From Tanytarsus gracilentus (taxonomy: Eukaryota; Arthropoda; Insecta; Diptera; Chironomidae), in NCBI GenBank assembly GCA_038502055.1, contig JAXRKN010000044.1:3134001-3198000 (forward strand): 64,000 nt of DNA, in the 5' to 3' direction. Every line of letters starts with the position of its first letter. Position 1 is the first letter of the stretch. The position numbers were made by a program, and so were the translations under genes. Below the pieces are notes generated by a model. That model did no database searches and was not told where the DNA came from. It saw nothing but the letters and a program-made list of their open reading frames with translations. This document shows positions 24,413 through 37,500 of this stretch, one piece after another.

Positions 24413-25690
24413 TTCAATCATCAATTTTGATGGGAGGGATTTTTAAATCAATTTTTTCTCTCTTAAATTTCTTTAAGCTGCTTAAAATTTCGTTTAGCGA
24501 ACGTAAAATATAATTTATAACTTGATATTTTTTTTTTCGGGGGTGTTTGTTGATTTTGGATGGATAATAATTGAGTGTTACTCTTCAAACAACTCCCCAG
24601 CTGTAATATTGTTGGATATTGGTCGGGTTTATGCAATCATATCGAGGTAGGAATGAATTTAATTTTGAATTTAAGAAACAATAAAATATTTTATGGAAAT
24701 TATTGAATATTTTCTTTTATCGGCTATTTACTATTTCATTTCATGATCGCTATTAAAAATCTATTAGAAATGCTTTCTTCTAAGAAAAAAGTTAATTACT
24801 ATCGAATGACTCTAATCGCTATCATGTAACTCTATTTTTCTATCAAATTTTTCTTTAAATCAAATAATGGAAATGTGTTGTCTAATTAAAAACCAAAAGG
24901 CTGCTTTAATTCCGCAAGAATATCGATTAAAATTAATGTGCAATAAATTATATGATAAATAATTTTCTCTTTATATTGCGTCAGTGAGCACCGTGCACCT
25001 TAAAATAGTTTTTTTTAAGTACTTCCGAAATAAATTAGCTGATGACACTTAAAATGCATTAAATTTTTTTTCTCAGATAATTTCATGAAGCATTGGGGGA
25101 GGGACAAAAATTAACGCGTTGGCTCGCGTGATGATCTCAAGTCATCGTGATATCATTTTGTTGAATTATATAGAGGGACGGTCATTCCAATCTTGAAAAT
25201 CCATTCAACATTCTTTTCTTTTTTGTAATGGCTCGGCATTATTCAAAGGTAAAATATAACATTTTTTTTTGTTTCTTCAACACTTGGACGTGAATTCTTT
25301 GTGAATCATTTTAAAAATTCTTCCTTCATGAGCACAGAGAGTGAAAAATTAAACAACTTCTGGACGACTTTTAAATCTACAAAATCTTCTCATATTTTTA
25401 ATTACTCTTATTAACCCTAGAAAATCTTTAAAGTTTTCATTTTTAGAAATATCAAATTGAAATGATTTCAGAGAGTGAAATGTAAAAAATTAACGATAAA
25501 CTTCATTTTTTTTGTATAAGTGGAGAACCTAAATTTCACTTTAATGTCTAGAGCATTTTTTTTGTGATAAGATTATGAATCAAATTCACCATCCAAAGGG
25601 ATGGACTGACGGTTGAAAATATGTAATAGTTTACATATTCAAAATTGTATAAACGAGAGCTAAAAGTTTGCGTTGAACGCTCAACTTATG
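24413..25690. other. Convergent intergenic region
   Basis: This lies between the 3' ends of the membrane-protein gene (+) and BicD (-). It probably contains the BicD 3' UTR. No coding sequence or structured RNA was recognised. Confidence 0.5.
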
Positions 25691-28638
25691 TTAGAAAAAG
25701 TTAGAACTATTCGTAGTACGGCCGGATGATGAACGAGCAAATCCTGATTTTCCACTTCCACCGCGTTGAGGCGCTTGTCGGCGAACATTGGCGTGGCGAA
25801 TCTCTCTGAAAAGATTTTTATTAAGCTTAAATAATTTAATTACAAAAAATTGCTAGCTCACCGATCCATTTCATAATCTTCTAGTTTTTGAGTCAAAACT
25901 AATTTCTGTTGAACAGCTAAACGCAAGAGCTGATTGAGAGTCTTTTTCTCATCTTCGGCAGCCGATAATTGGTTAGTTAAATCATCAACCTGAGTAACGT
26001 ACTCTTCGCATCTGGCCGCAAACATTGCACGGAGACCTGAAAAAGAAAGCAAATATTTAAATATCTAATTATTTTTCTTAATTGTCAAGTCTTACTTGAG
26101 AATGTTGCTGCATCCTCTTTCAAAATTCTCAGTTCGTTTCTCAAATTGCACATCGTATCGCTGACAACCAATTTCTCGTTTTCGTATTTTGATTTAAGAT
26201 TATTGAGGGCCACCTCGGCCGTATTTTTGTTGGATTTAAGTACCGTACGAAGGGTTGCGATTTGCTCACGTTTTGTCGAGAGCAGCGACTTGAGTTTGAT
26301 AATTTGCTCGTGTAGATCTGAAATTTCTTCGCTTGTCTCTTTGTCGGAGGCTAAAAAATATTGAATTTTTAAATTTAATCGTATATAAATAATTTTCTAT
26401 AATCCTACCATTAAAGGTTCCTGGAGTCTTGTCTTTGTTGAGCTCAATGGCATGCTCGACGGCTGTCTTCAAATATTTAATTTGATCCTTGATAGTCTCG
26501 ACATATCGTTTTACTTCGATAGCATCGCCAAGTCCCTGTAAGTCCTCAAAGACATTTGGTAATGCGACGAGAATATCAGATTTAAGCTGTGACTGAATGG
26601 CGCTAAGTGAATCGCTATCCATAGACAAATCTTCAGTTTTATGATCCAAGAGAACACGATTTGGAGTGTCGCCATTTACGGTGCAGACGAGATGATAGAG
26701 TTGAGCCAAATCATCGCTCAATGCAACCAATGTGCTGCGAGCAGAATTTAAACTATGACCGGCGTTCTGTGTAAGTGCCGAGAGTGTCTGCACGTCCGAA
26801 TGAAGATCGAGAGTCTTTTGCTCACTCGAAATTAATTTATTCTTCAAGTTGGTAATTTCATTTCGTAAAACAGCCATCGAGTCACTGCAATTGAGTCCCT
26901 TTTGAATTTCAGCGAGATCGCCTTTAAGCACATCGATTTCCTTCGCACTCAATGTGAACCAACGAGAGTACTGATAAACGATAGCATTTAATTTTTCATT
27001 AATCGCCTTCTGATCACCTTTTAGCTCATCCTCATTGTCAAACTGTCGGCGTAGCGTGTGCAAAGAGTCGACATGAGCGGCCAATAAAGTCACCTTCGAC
27101 ATAAAGTTCTGTAAATCATTTTGACTCTTGTCTAGGTTCTGTTGTGCATCACGCAAGTTTGTCGTGAGATTTGCCTTTTCATTCTCGAGCATTTCCAATT
27201 GTTTTTCATATTTTTTCAGCTCATTCAAATGAATTTCCGAGAACAAGTCAACTTTAGCGCCATCGGGGGATTTCAATTCATTAGACAAATCAGCTTCGAG
27301 TCTCTTTAATGTGGGAATGTCATCTTCTAGGTCACTACCGCCAACACTCTCGTCCATGCCACGAATAGTATATGCCAAGTTGCTCATGTTATACATAGAC
27401 TCACGATTAATGTGACTATCCAATTCCTTTTTTAGCGCATACTTTGCCTCGCGTTCACTCTGAAGTGCCTGCAATGCCTCTTCCATTTGAGTCTCGGCAA
27501 TCTTCTTAAGATTAGCTAGCTCTTGAACTTGCGAGTGAAGCACTTCGATCTCTTCCGTGAGTCGTCTTATTTCATGTTTAGCGCCCTCAAATTCAACTTG
27601 TGAGCACTTAAGGCTGGACACTTGTTTCTGCAAGCTAATATTCTCCTCCTCCAACTCGGAACACTCCTGCAGCATTCGTGTCTCTCTAAATTTCATTTCC
27701 TTGAGCTCAGCTTTAAGTTTGACTCGCTCCGCTTCACTTCCCGACTTATCGCGTCCTATTTCGGCATTCTCTTGAAGCATTCTGTCACGTTCATTCGTCA
27801 CTCTCTCCAACTCGTGTCGCAGTTGTTTGGTTTCGCTTTCGAGTTCGAGAATTTGCATGTTGAGTGAAGTCTCCATAGCTGCCGATTCATTGAGTAGTGC
27901 ATCTTCCTGCTCTATGCCCGTTTTTGTGGTCACTTTTTGGGTCGAATGGAATTTTGTTAGAGCCTAAAAGAATTAATAAAAGATGAGTGCAATGAGTCAT
28001 GAAAGTATCTTTACGTCATATATGCAACACGGTAGTGAGAGATATAGAAAAAGGTAAAATGTGTATATGTGTAGCAGTAATGATGTGAAGGAAAAAAAAC
28101 GAGTGATGTGTCAGTGCGGCAATGACTTAATTATATTCTCATTCAGGATCACTCGACGAATATATTTTTTTGCTGCTGCCAATCCTTTTTTATGCTAAAT
28201 GTATGTGTACACACACATTATTTTTTCTGTTTGCTTAATCTGGATCGTATTTCTGCAGTCTAAATGTCTCGACTGTGATAAAGCACGAATTTAATTTCGT
28301 TTCTCTTTTTTTTGACATTTTTAATTGAAATTTAATTTCGCTGGATGTTAAGGAATTAGATGATGATGATGATGCAAACAACAAAAACGCAATGTGTGGG
28401 AGTGAGATGGAGATAGTGAATGAATTTCTGTGCACTTTCTCACCTCCTGTGTTATTTCCAGCTCATGTTTCGTGTTCTCGTAGAGATTTTCGAGTTCCTC
28501 GCACTTTGACTGCAATCCGAGCTTCTCTTCCAGCAGCCCTAAGCCATACTTTGCGGACTGATTTATTTCTGAACTTTGCAAATCAAGTTCGCGTGTTAAA
28601 CGCTCAACTTCCGAGCGCAAATCCTCGATAGTTGCCAT
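25691..28638 (-). CDS. BicD: Bicaudal D, dynein-dynactin cargo adaptor
   Basis: An adaptor that links cargo (mRNP via Egalitarian, Rab6 vesicles) to dynein and dynactin; in flies it is needed for oocyte specification and mRNA transport. Exons 28638-28444, 27963-26409, 26350-26096, 26036-25862 and 25805-25691, all phase-consistent, give 764 aa (family about 780). The conserved start MATIEDLRSEVERLTREL was chosen over an in-frame ATG 39 bp upstream. Residues 1-580 are heptad-rich coiled coil, with the activating N-terminal coil and an adjacent AALTK/FHSTQK region. The C-terminal cargo-binding coil includes the strongly conserved SLRAMFAARCEEYVTQVDDL and NQLLRLAVQQKLVLTQKLE blocks. It ends with a short Arg/Ser/Gly-rich tail. 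Confidence 0.96.
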
Positions 28639-28794
28639 AACTTTTAGCTTGTTAACACTATTTAACACAATAATCACATTAATTCATTGCAAAAATTAGA
28701 GGACGAATTCGATTTAACTTAAATTTTTTTTATTTTCCAATTCTTCTTTTTTCTTTTTCACTAAAAAAAGGTGAGAAGTGGACAGTGTAGAAGT

Positions 28795-28800
28795 TTTATT
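28795..28800 (-). terminator. Poly(A) signal of the 143-aa protein gene
   Basis: AATAAA on the minus strand 38 bp past the stop codon. Confidence 0.5.
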
Positions 28801-28837
28801 TTTGCCCAACCATTTGAAATTCGTTTGTCCGTTAATT

Positions 28838-29326
28838 TTAGATAATATCGTAAGTTTTTTCAACTATGAGATCCTCAACTGATTCAATTTTACTTTCGTA
28901 TCGCTCATTGAGCCACTGCTTTTGAGCCACATACAGATCAACGCGTTTGATGAATTCATCCGACTCTTTTAGGTATTTTTCCATATCAATTGCCTTTTCT
29001 AAGTATATTTGACGCTCATTGCTTAAGCAGCTTTTGTCATAGACAGCGACCTTCTCCTTTTGCCAATACACTCGAATATTGTTGTGGAACTTCTTAAACG
29101 TCTCAGCCCAATCGCTAAAATAAAACAAAATAAAATCAACAATCGAAAATTCATCACAACACCAAACTTACGTTCTTTCCTTCTCCAATTTCTTAAAATA
29201 AGCTTCTTGCTCTTCCTTTTCATTCACTGCCTCAACTGGACATGGTTCGAATCCAAAAAAGCTCGAGCGACGCTTAGTTTTCGGCTTCATTTGTAAAAAT
29301 TTAGGAATTTCACTCTGTTCTCCCAT
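28838..29326 (-). CDS. Unrecognised 143-aa charged helical protein
   Basis: Two exons (29326-29172 and 29114-28838, phase 2) give 143 aa. After a basic N-terminus (KPKTKRRSS) comes FFGFEPCPVEAV. The rest is rich in Glu, Lys, aromatic residues and Leu and looks helical (ERTDWAETFKKFHNN, then EKYLKESDEFIKRVDLYV). There is no signal peptide, membrane span or Cys cluster. It sits 200 bp downstream of the BicD start on the same strand and 118 bp from Uba3 on the other strand. The gene is supported by clean splice sites, a poly(A) signal and coding-like composition. I do not recognise the family; a ciliary or other coiled-coil structural role would be a guess. Confidence 0.75.
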
Positions 29327-29444
29327 TTTTCCGTTGGTTGTTTACAAAATGTTTGAAAAGTTTTAATAATAACGGCTTTTAAAAATTTAAAATCACATTT
29401 TGCAGAAAGGGCAATTTGAAGAAAAAAACAAAAATCTAGAAATA
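29327..29444. promoter_or_regulatory. Putative bidirectional promoter, 143-aa gene / Uba3
   Basis: Only 118 bp separate the two divergent start codons, so both 5' leaders and core promoters must overlap here or lie within the neighbouring gene. No TATA box was seen, which fits a housekeeping-type bidirectional promoter. Confidence 0.5.
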
Positions 29445-30886
29445 ATGGAAGGAGATAATTTAAGCAAGAAATGGGGCTATTTACGCCGAATTCTAGAGCG
29501 ATCTGGTCCATTTGACTCTGAGGCTTTCACGCCATCGCCAGATACACTCGAATTTCTCAACAATACTTGCAAAATTCTAATTATTGGTAAGTCAAATTTA
29601 TTTCATCAAAATATTATGCAAATTTCAATTAAAACTCAAATCAATCAGGCGCTGGTGGCTTGGGATGTGAACTTCTTAAGGATCTCGCCATGATGGGAAT
29701 TCAGAACATTGATGTAATCGACATGGACACAATTGAACTGTCGAATCTAAATCGTCAATTTCTGTTCCGTCGAAAGGACATTGGTGCTTCTAAAGCCAAA
29801 GTCGCTGCCGATTTCATCAATACGAGAATTCCAGGCTGTAAAGTTACTCCGCACTTTTGCAAGATCCAAGACTACGACGAGTCATTCTATAGAGAATTTC
29901 ATATTGTTGTTTGTGGACTCGATTCAATCGTCGCTCGTCGGTGGATAAACGCGATGCTTGTGTCAATGGTTCAATTCAACGACGAGGGAGTAATTGACCA
30001 ATCTACAGTGATTCCAATGATTGATGGCGGTACTGAAGGCTTTAAGGGCAACGCTCGTGTTATTTTGCCAATGCTTACAGCCTGCATCGACTGCAATCTA
30101 AATCTCTTTCCGCCACAAATTTCATATCCTTTATGCACTATCGCATCAACTCCACGATTGCCTGAGCACTGCATTGAATACGTAAAAATCATTCAATGGG
30201 AAAAAGAGAATCCTTTCAAGTGTTCGCTCGATGGCGATGATCCTGAGCATGTGACGTGGGTGTTTGGAAAGGCGCAAGAGCGAGCAAATAATTTCAACAT
30301 CACGGGCTTGTCATATCGCTTGGTTCAGGGTGTACTAAAGCATATCATCCCGGCTGTTTCGTCAACTAATGCTGGTAAGATTAACTAAACAAAATTGAAT
30401 AATTTTATAATTAAATAAATTTTAGTGATTGCCGCTGCCTGCGCGACTGAGATGTTTAAAATTGCCACAACATGCTACGAGCCACTCAACAACTACATGG
30501 TCTTCAACGATGTCGAAGGCATCTACTCATATAAATACGAGGCTGAAAAGAATCCAAATTGCTTGGTGTGCAGCGCCATCCCACGAACAATTTCCATTAA
30601 CAATCCAAGTTCCATGACATTACAAGACTTAATTGATTATCTCTGCACCGATCTTGATTATCAAATGAAGAGTCCAGGATTAACAACGAACATCGATGGC
30701 AAAAATAAGACACTCTATATGTCATCAGTTAGAAGCATTGAAGAACAAACACGCTCCAATTTGACTCTTTCGCTTCATGAGCTCAATTTGAATGACGGTC
30801 AGGAGATTGTCGTCGCTGATGCTACTAATCCTAATACAGTTGTAGTTAGATTAAAATTTACGGGAAATGAAGTTGAGATGTACTAG
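29445..30886 (+). CDS. Uba3: NEDD8-activating enzyme E1 catalytic subunit, Uba3
   Basis: Pairs with APP-BP1/NAE1 to adenylate NEDD8, form a thioester and pass it to Ubc12, which drives cullin neddylation. Exons 29445-29586, 29649-30374 and 30426-30886 give 442 aa (human about 460). The N-terminal extension is followed by the nucleotide-binding G-A-G-G-L-G-C-E loop at about residue 47, DMDTIELSNLNRQFLFR, and the Cys-containing zinc ligands (ACIDC and later CLVC). The catalytic Cys210 is in YPLCTIASTPRLPEHCIEY. The C-terminal ubiquitin-fold domain, which recruits the E2, ends at VEMY. A poly(A) signal lies at 30914-30919. All key motifs are intact. Confidence 0.96.
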
Positions 30887-30913
30887 GAAATATATTTTCG
30901 TACTTTTGGATAC

Positions 30914-30919
30914 AATAAA
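30914..30919 (+). terminator. Poly(A) signal of Uba3
   Basis: AATAAA 28 bp after the stop codon. Confidence 0.55.
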
Positions 30920-31515
30920 ATTTAGTGGTTTTTGTTACAATTTGTTGATTATTTAATCTAAATTTATTTTTATTTCTTTAAAATTTAAATTTGATTGAAA
31001 AATTTATTTTCTAAATTTAACGTTTATTTGAGTTTTGAATATGAAAATGTTTTGGGGACTGAAAAGCGTTGTAAAAAAATTTTACTATACTATGCTGAAG
31101 TTAGCAAAATAAATTAAAACCGTTTTAATTTTAAAATTTCTTAAATTTAGTTAATTTCTTAAATTAAATCAATTAATTTTGTAAAGTTATAATTTTTAAG
31201 AGATTTCAATTTAAACGTTTATTAAAAAAAATACTTTAGTTATTAACAATAGCAATCTTAAAGAATTTCAAAAATTTCAGCTAATTTCACTCGAATCCTC
31301 AACAGATGTGTTTTTGTTTGAAATATTTTTTCTCGCAAAAAGTTTGCAAATTGAAAAATTTAAAGGAATGCGATTTTATTTGAACGCCAAACTCTTTTCA
31401 ACAAACACTTGCTGATGTTTTCTATTCAATAAGAGCGAAGGAGGTGAGAAATGACACAATAAAAGACTCAAATACGATTAAATTATATTTTGCGTAGGTC
31501 TAAAAAAATTTCAGG
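30920..31515. other. Spacer and probable 5' leader of SCAPER
   Basis: AT-rich sequence without an open frame. The SCAPER ATG is preceded immediately by tttcag, a good splice acceptor, so a non-coding leader exon probably lies in the right part of this stretch. Confidence 0.45.
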
Positions 31516-34500
31516 ATGGATAAATTCAACGAATATGAGCAGAGACAAGTTAAGAATTTTATTTTGCTAGAAAACAGAGATGATGCAACATCGAGTGAGT
31601 ATAATATAGTTAATTATCGTCTCATTTTACTTAATTGCCATTAATTTTTTAGAGTTTAAGAAAGACATGCCACACAAGTTGAGAAAACTTACAGTTCCGA
31701 AAAAGTCTGGTCGTGTAAGGTCAGCGGAAAGGGATAAGCGAACGGAGTTTCATGCACGCTATTGGGCATTCCTGTTTGGGAATTTGCAAAGAGCAATCGA
31801 TGAAATTTATAGAATTGTCGAGTACTATGAGAACATTGACTCGTGTCAGGAGGCGATTCTTGTGCTGGAAAATTACACAAGAGAATTTCGAGCGCTCTCG
31901 GATTTCTTTAAAATGTCATCGGCATGGGATCACGATAAGACACCCGAGCGACCACATTCCGTTGCATGGGAAGTGAGAAAAACAACGAGTGCAGTGCCTC
32001 GAATAAGAAATCGAAATCTGACGAGTCCGTTGTCTGGAAAATCGTCGCCCAGCTTCTCAGGAACCAACAGTCCATGTCCCACAATCGATGAGCTCAAGCC
32101 AACCGAACAGCCGCATAAAACTGGTGCTAGTAGTAAGACTGCAGATAAATTTGAATTGCCTATCGAAACAACCATAACTGCCAATGAGCGAAAGTTTGAG
32201 CAAATTTTAAAGGAGACTTCCGAAGAGAACAATCAAATTTTATACAACACAAAACCCAAGTCAATCTCACTTGAAAATCTCACACAAGACATTGATGACC
32301 ATCCATACATTCAGCCATTTTTAGTTAACAAGAGCGATGCCGCCTCTCAAACGGAAGAAATCATCGATGATCACTTAACATTGCAAGAGTATCTTTTAAA
32401 GTATTGTAGCAGCACGCCTCAGGAAGAGATTATTGTTGAAACTGTGATGCCCGAAATAGTTCCAGATGAGCCCATAGTAACTGATGCCGTAAAAGAAGAG
32501 GAAGAATCTTCAATCAAGCAACTTTCACTTTCACAAATTGTTGTTACACAAGAAAAGTTAGCTGTTGCACCACCGCCCGTAGTTGCACCACCCAAAACAG
32601 TTGTTAAAGCACCCATCAAGGCTAATTATTCGCTACGTAATCAAACAATTACTTCAAAAAATCCAAAAATACCCGAAAATCATGCTGCACGTAAGCCATC
32701 GAATAACACACGCCAGAGCCGCACAACTACTCGCACAAATGTTGTTATACCGCCCAGTGTTGAGAAAAATTATCTCGGTGCTCGATCAAAGACGATGATT
32801 GAATTGCCCAAGAATCAAGTGCGAATGAATCGAGCAGGGGAGCTGCGTAAGAAGAAATCGATTGAGGATAATAATAATACTGACAGTTCGAGCTCAACTC
32901 TCAAGGCCAGCACAGAAAAATTGGGCTCAAAGGGGAGTTTAAAAAATGCCTCTGGCGATGGCCGTAAGAACTCGTCAAAGAGAATCGACATAAAATGTGG
33001 CGGTGCTGGCGATGGAGAATGGACAATGGTGAAAAATAAACGTCGTTCGAGTTGGGTATCTCATCGATTCGATCAACCAAGTGCTTCCGCGAGCCTTCCA
33101 GCTTTAGCATTACTCCACGAAAACTGTGATGATTCCGATAAGGAGCAGTCGAATGAGAAGCCAAAGCCTGTTCTCAAGTTGAAATCGAAAAGTGCTGTTG
33201 AACCCAAGAAGGAAGTTGTCAAGCCGAAAGCATCTCCTGTGGCAAAGCCAGCATTAAAATCAAAGGTATCCGCACCAGTCGCGAACAGCAAGAAACTCAC
33301 GGCGGTAAAGGCGAAAGTTAACAGTAATGCACCGAAGCGTGTCACACTTGTCGAAAAGCCAAAGCCATTGGCGAATAAACAGAATGAATCGAATCAGCAA
33401 ATTAATACTAAAATGACCCGTCAAAAGTCAGACATTACTGGATTAAAAATCAAATCGTTGCACAAGGAATATCTTCGAAGTGAAAAAGTCGGTCCGTTGA
33501 AAAGAAGAAAAGAGAACAGCAACGATCAGGTCGACATGAACTTGCAGACCTCTCAGATCTTAATTTCTGAGACAATTGATGAACTTTATTCGGAAGAGAT
33601 GGGAAAGAAACATTCCAAATTCACCAATGGCAGTCTCTCGAGTTGCGATGAAATTGAGGAGTCTGACGATGATCAGAAAAAGCTCGTTGAGGAGCAAGAG
33701 AATTTAGAAAGACAAATTAGAGAGTTGGAAAATTGTGAAATTGATGAAATAGATACTGAAACGGATGAAACTGATTGTGAGGCAATTTTGTGTGAGCTAG
33801 ATGAGGTCTCCAACGACACGGACTCGATTAAAGATCCATATTTCATTAATGAAAATATGACGTTGGAAATGCGATATGCACCAATACTAGGAGAGATGAG
33901 TGTCAATGAGCGAGAAGAAACGTTGGCTACACTTCAAACCCTCCTAGCGCGAGATCCAGGAAGAGCTCAGAAATTACATCAAAAATTGAGTTCGCCATCG
34001 CGTCGACGTTCGGTTAGAGAAACTCTTAAGCAATATCAAGTCAAACATACTCGGGCCCAAGAAAAACGCAGCACCATTTTAATGGAGCGATCTCAGAAAA
34101 TTCAACAACTCATTCATAGAGTTGAGCAGGTCAAGGCAGCTAGAGAAATGTTGGTTGAAAATCGTCGTCATAAAATGGAGGAAAAGCTTCAACGTGCGAC
34201 TGAAAATCGCGAAAATTTTCTCAAAAATAAAGTCAAGAAGGCGCACGACGAAGAGGAAAAGCTTAAGGAGATTGCATTCATTAAAAATCTCGAGATGCAA
34301 AATAAAATGCTTGATTTTATTGAGAACTGCAAGGAACAAGAGTTTCGGCTTTCATCAATGGAACAAGAGAGGTAATTTGAATTCTAGTTTAGTTGCACAT
34401 TTAATTTAAATTTTAAAATCGTCGCAGACAAAAGCGGCAAACGGAAAAGCTCGCAAAAGAAGCTGCGGTGGAGAGGCGACGACTCGAAATTGAAATGGAG

Positions 34501-37500
34501 CGTAAGAAGAAGTTGGAAAAAATGGATGAGACGAGACGTAAACGCGAACAAAGAGTCGAAAAGGTGCAGGAAGAGAAAGAAAAGCTTCGCTTAGAGTTGG
34601 TGAAGGAAAAACAGCGTAATCGTGATGAACGACTGCAAGCAATGCAGCAACAACAACTTCAGGACACCGAAGAGTTGCAGAGAAAAATCACAAAGAAACA
34701 AGAAGAGTATCAAAAGAGACACGAAGAGAATATCGAGCACATTAGACAGCGTGCCTTTGAACTTGCCCAACAGCGCAACATCGACGACAACAAATCTCAG
34801 AATGATGACGAAGAAAACTTGGAAAATATCGAACGTACTCGCGAATCAATAAAATACGCCAAAAAGAAGATGAAGAAAATCCGAGAGAGATTTGCAGTAT
34901 CGTAAGTTTTTCACTTTTCCTATACTTCCTTTTGAGTAACTCTAATTTTACAGAACTCAAACCTATCTCGAGGAACTTCCCGAATTGGCAAGTAATCACC
35001 GAAAGCAATCTCAAATACCCAAATTACTTAATGCAATCAAGAGAGGAAATGGAAGCGGCAACAACAACAATCAGTTGGGTGTTGAGCGACCAATAGGCCA
35101 AATTATACGTCAAATTGAAAAGTGTACGGTTGTTGATTTCCATTGCCTCTGGCTGATGGATTGTCTCGGAATATTAGCTACCGTTATTGAAGATGGCATC
35201 AAACCTAATTCGGATATTTCACGTGTTGCTCTCACGAAAGCAATACAACTATACCGCAACTCGTGTAGTTCATGCAAACAAATCGCACAGCATTCCATTC
35301 TAGCCGGTAGTTTCATTAAACTTCTCGATGCACTCAATTTCGCTCTCAAGGTAAGATTTCAGCTTTCACTATAGTCTGTGATAATTAATTAAAATCAAAT
35401 CATTAAAAAAAATTTAGAATCCCGATTTTGAAGTAAAATCACCAACGTGTCCGGTTGAGGTTTCGACTGAGCTCTTACTGGCCTTAACCGTTGTTCTGTC
35501 AAATTTAAAGGCATCGGAGAATGCCGCTGTCGAGCAACGTTTACCAGATCTCTTAAGGTGAGTGCATGCTACCCGTTGACCGCTTATTTTTACCATTCAA
35601 ATTGTGATCTCATGCGAGGGAAAATTAAAATTAATTTTATATTTATTTTCGCGAGGTTTTAAGCGTGATATTAATTTTAAAGAGGAGAGAGACAAAAGAA
35701 TTGCTTAAAAGCGACACTGATGCTCAAATTTATAGGCACTGCTTGAGATAAGATGTTTCTCTTTATAAAAAAAAACTTAAATTCATCGCATGACTTAGAA
35801 ACTCTTTTTTTTTCGTGTATTTCTTCTCAACGTCTGGCCTGCGGATTATAGATTTAAGAAATGATAAAATTCTGTTCTCGCAAGACACAAATCCTAAAAT
35901 TTATTGAAGCAACTGAAGTGTAAGGAGGAAGACGATAACACTTTTTATGAGAGCAAACAATTAAGAAAAGAATCGCTCGCAACTTTCCTTCACTCAAATG
36001 CTTAATTGAAGTTTATGTAGAGCAAAATGAAGTTTGCGTTATCAGTGCGGTGTTCTTTTGTCTTTGAGCACGCTTTTAAGAAATTTTAAGAAAAATATCT
36101 CGCACATTTTACTAATCGATGAAACGAAATGAGCAATAATCAACGAAAAATTGCAGCATACGGCGAATTACAATAATAATAGCATAACTGAATTGCTTCT
36201 GAAGGCGTTTTAAAATCTAATTAATAAAAAATTATTATCCCTATGATTTTCTCTCTCTCAAAAAAAAAAGATTGTTGCAATTCCAAATCTACTTTTAATG
36301 CTCTTTCATTATTCGCACCCTCACCCGAAATGAATATCAATGAATATTTCAACAATATGTAAATAATAATTTCAATTATTTAAAGTTACTTCACCCCTTT
36401 TTTATATGAACAAAAAAAATTCATGCCATTTTGCATACATGCAGAAATCCCTAAACAAGTTGATGCATAATAAACAGTTTTTGATGTCTCTATAAAAGCC
36501 TTTGGTATTTAGAGTTTTGGGTATTAAATGAGGCGAGAGGAAAATCAGTTTTTGGAAGGGGGAGAGAAAATCAGGCAGGGATTTATGAGATGAATTTTTT
36601 AAAGTCCTTATGTCGACATTAAAAAAATTCCTATATGATTGATTATTATTGATTATAATAGGTAGCGCTGGAGTTCCAGGAAGCGCCCCGTTTTAATTTC
36701 CTTTTCCAGAGCTCGAAGCTTAGGCTAAGGATAAAAACGTAACATGCAGACTCTTAAGATTTCTCTTAAGAATAGAGTATAAATCCCTTTTTTCCCCCTC
36801 AACAGCAGCGTCCCCGCGGGAATCGCCCACCTCGGGAGCTGCAACCCACGTCTTGAGAAAGACATGCTAGCGATCGAATACCCTATTAGAGTTTTGTAAT
36901 GTTAGTCGTCATGGAACGCCCAGCGGAAAAAACAAACAGGACGCCGTAACCCATGACGTAAAATTTTTATTTGAACAGTCTTGTGTCACTCATAGTGTTT
37001 CAACTAATCAAATTATGGGTTGTTAACTGAACCTTAAATTGCAGTTAGAAAAATAAAATAAATAAAGGTGGTTTCAACGGCATTGTATAAAAGTTCCGTC
37101 ACTACAACCTTCCTCAGCCCTGACAAACTGTTAGGAACTGGCCCACCACATTACAAAAAAAAAACACTAAAAAAAAGTAAACAATTTTATAAAAGTTTGT
37201 TTTCATCTACCTTCCTCCATCTAATCTTGTTGATTAGCATGGATAGTACTGGTCGTTCAAGTTTCGTCCGTAAGTACTCACTACTTCCATCTCAACTGGT
37301 CACTAAGATTAACAGTTGGTTTTGTTGGATACCAACGAATACGAGATTAAAACGTATTATTTTGATTAAAATTATAAGATAAATTATAAAAATAACATTT
37401 AACTAAAACACATATTTCCCTGGTGAGTTATTCGTTTTCTAATTAACTCTGACTGAATCTTTGCTTCCTTTATTAAATCAACCCAAAAATTTATTTTTAT

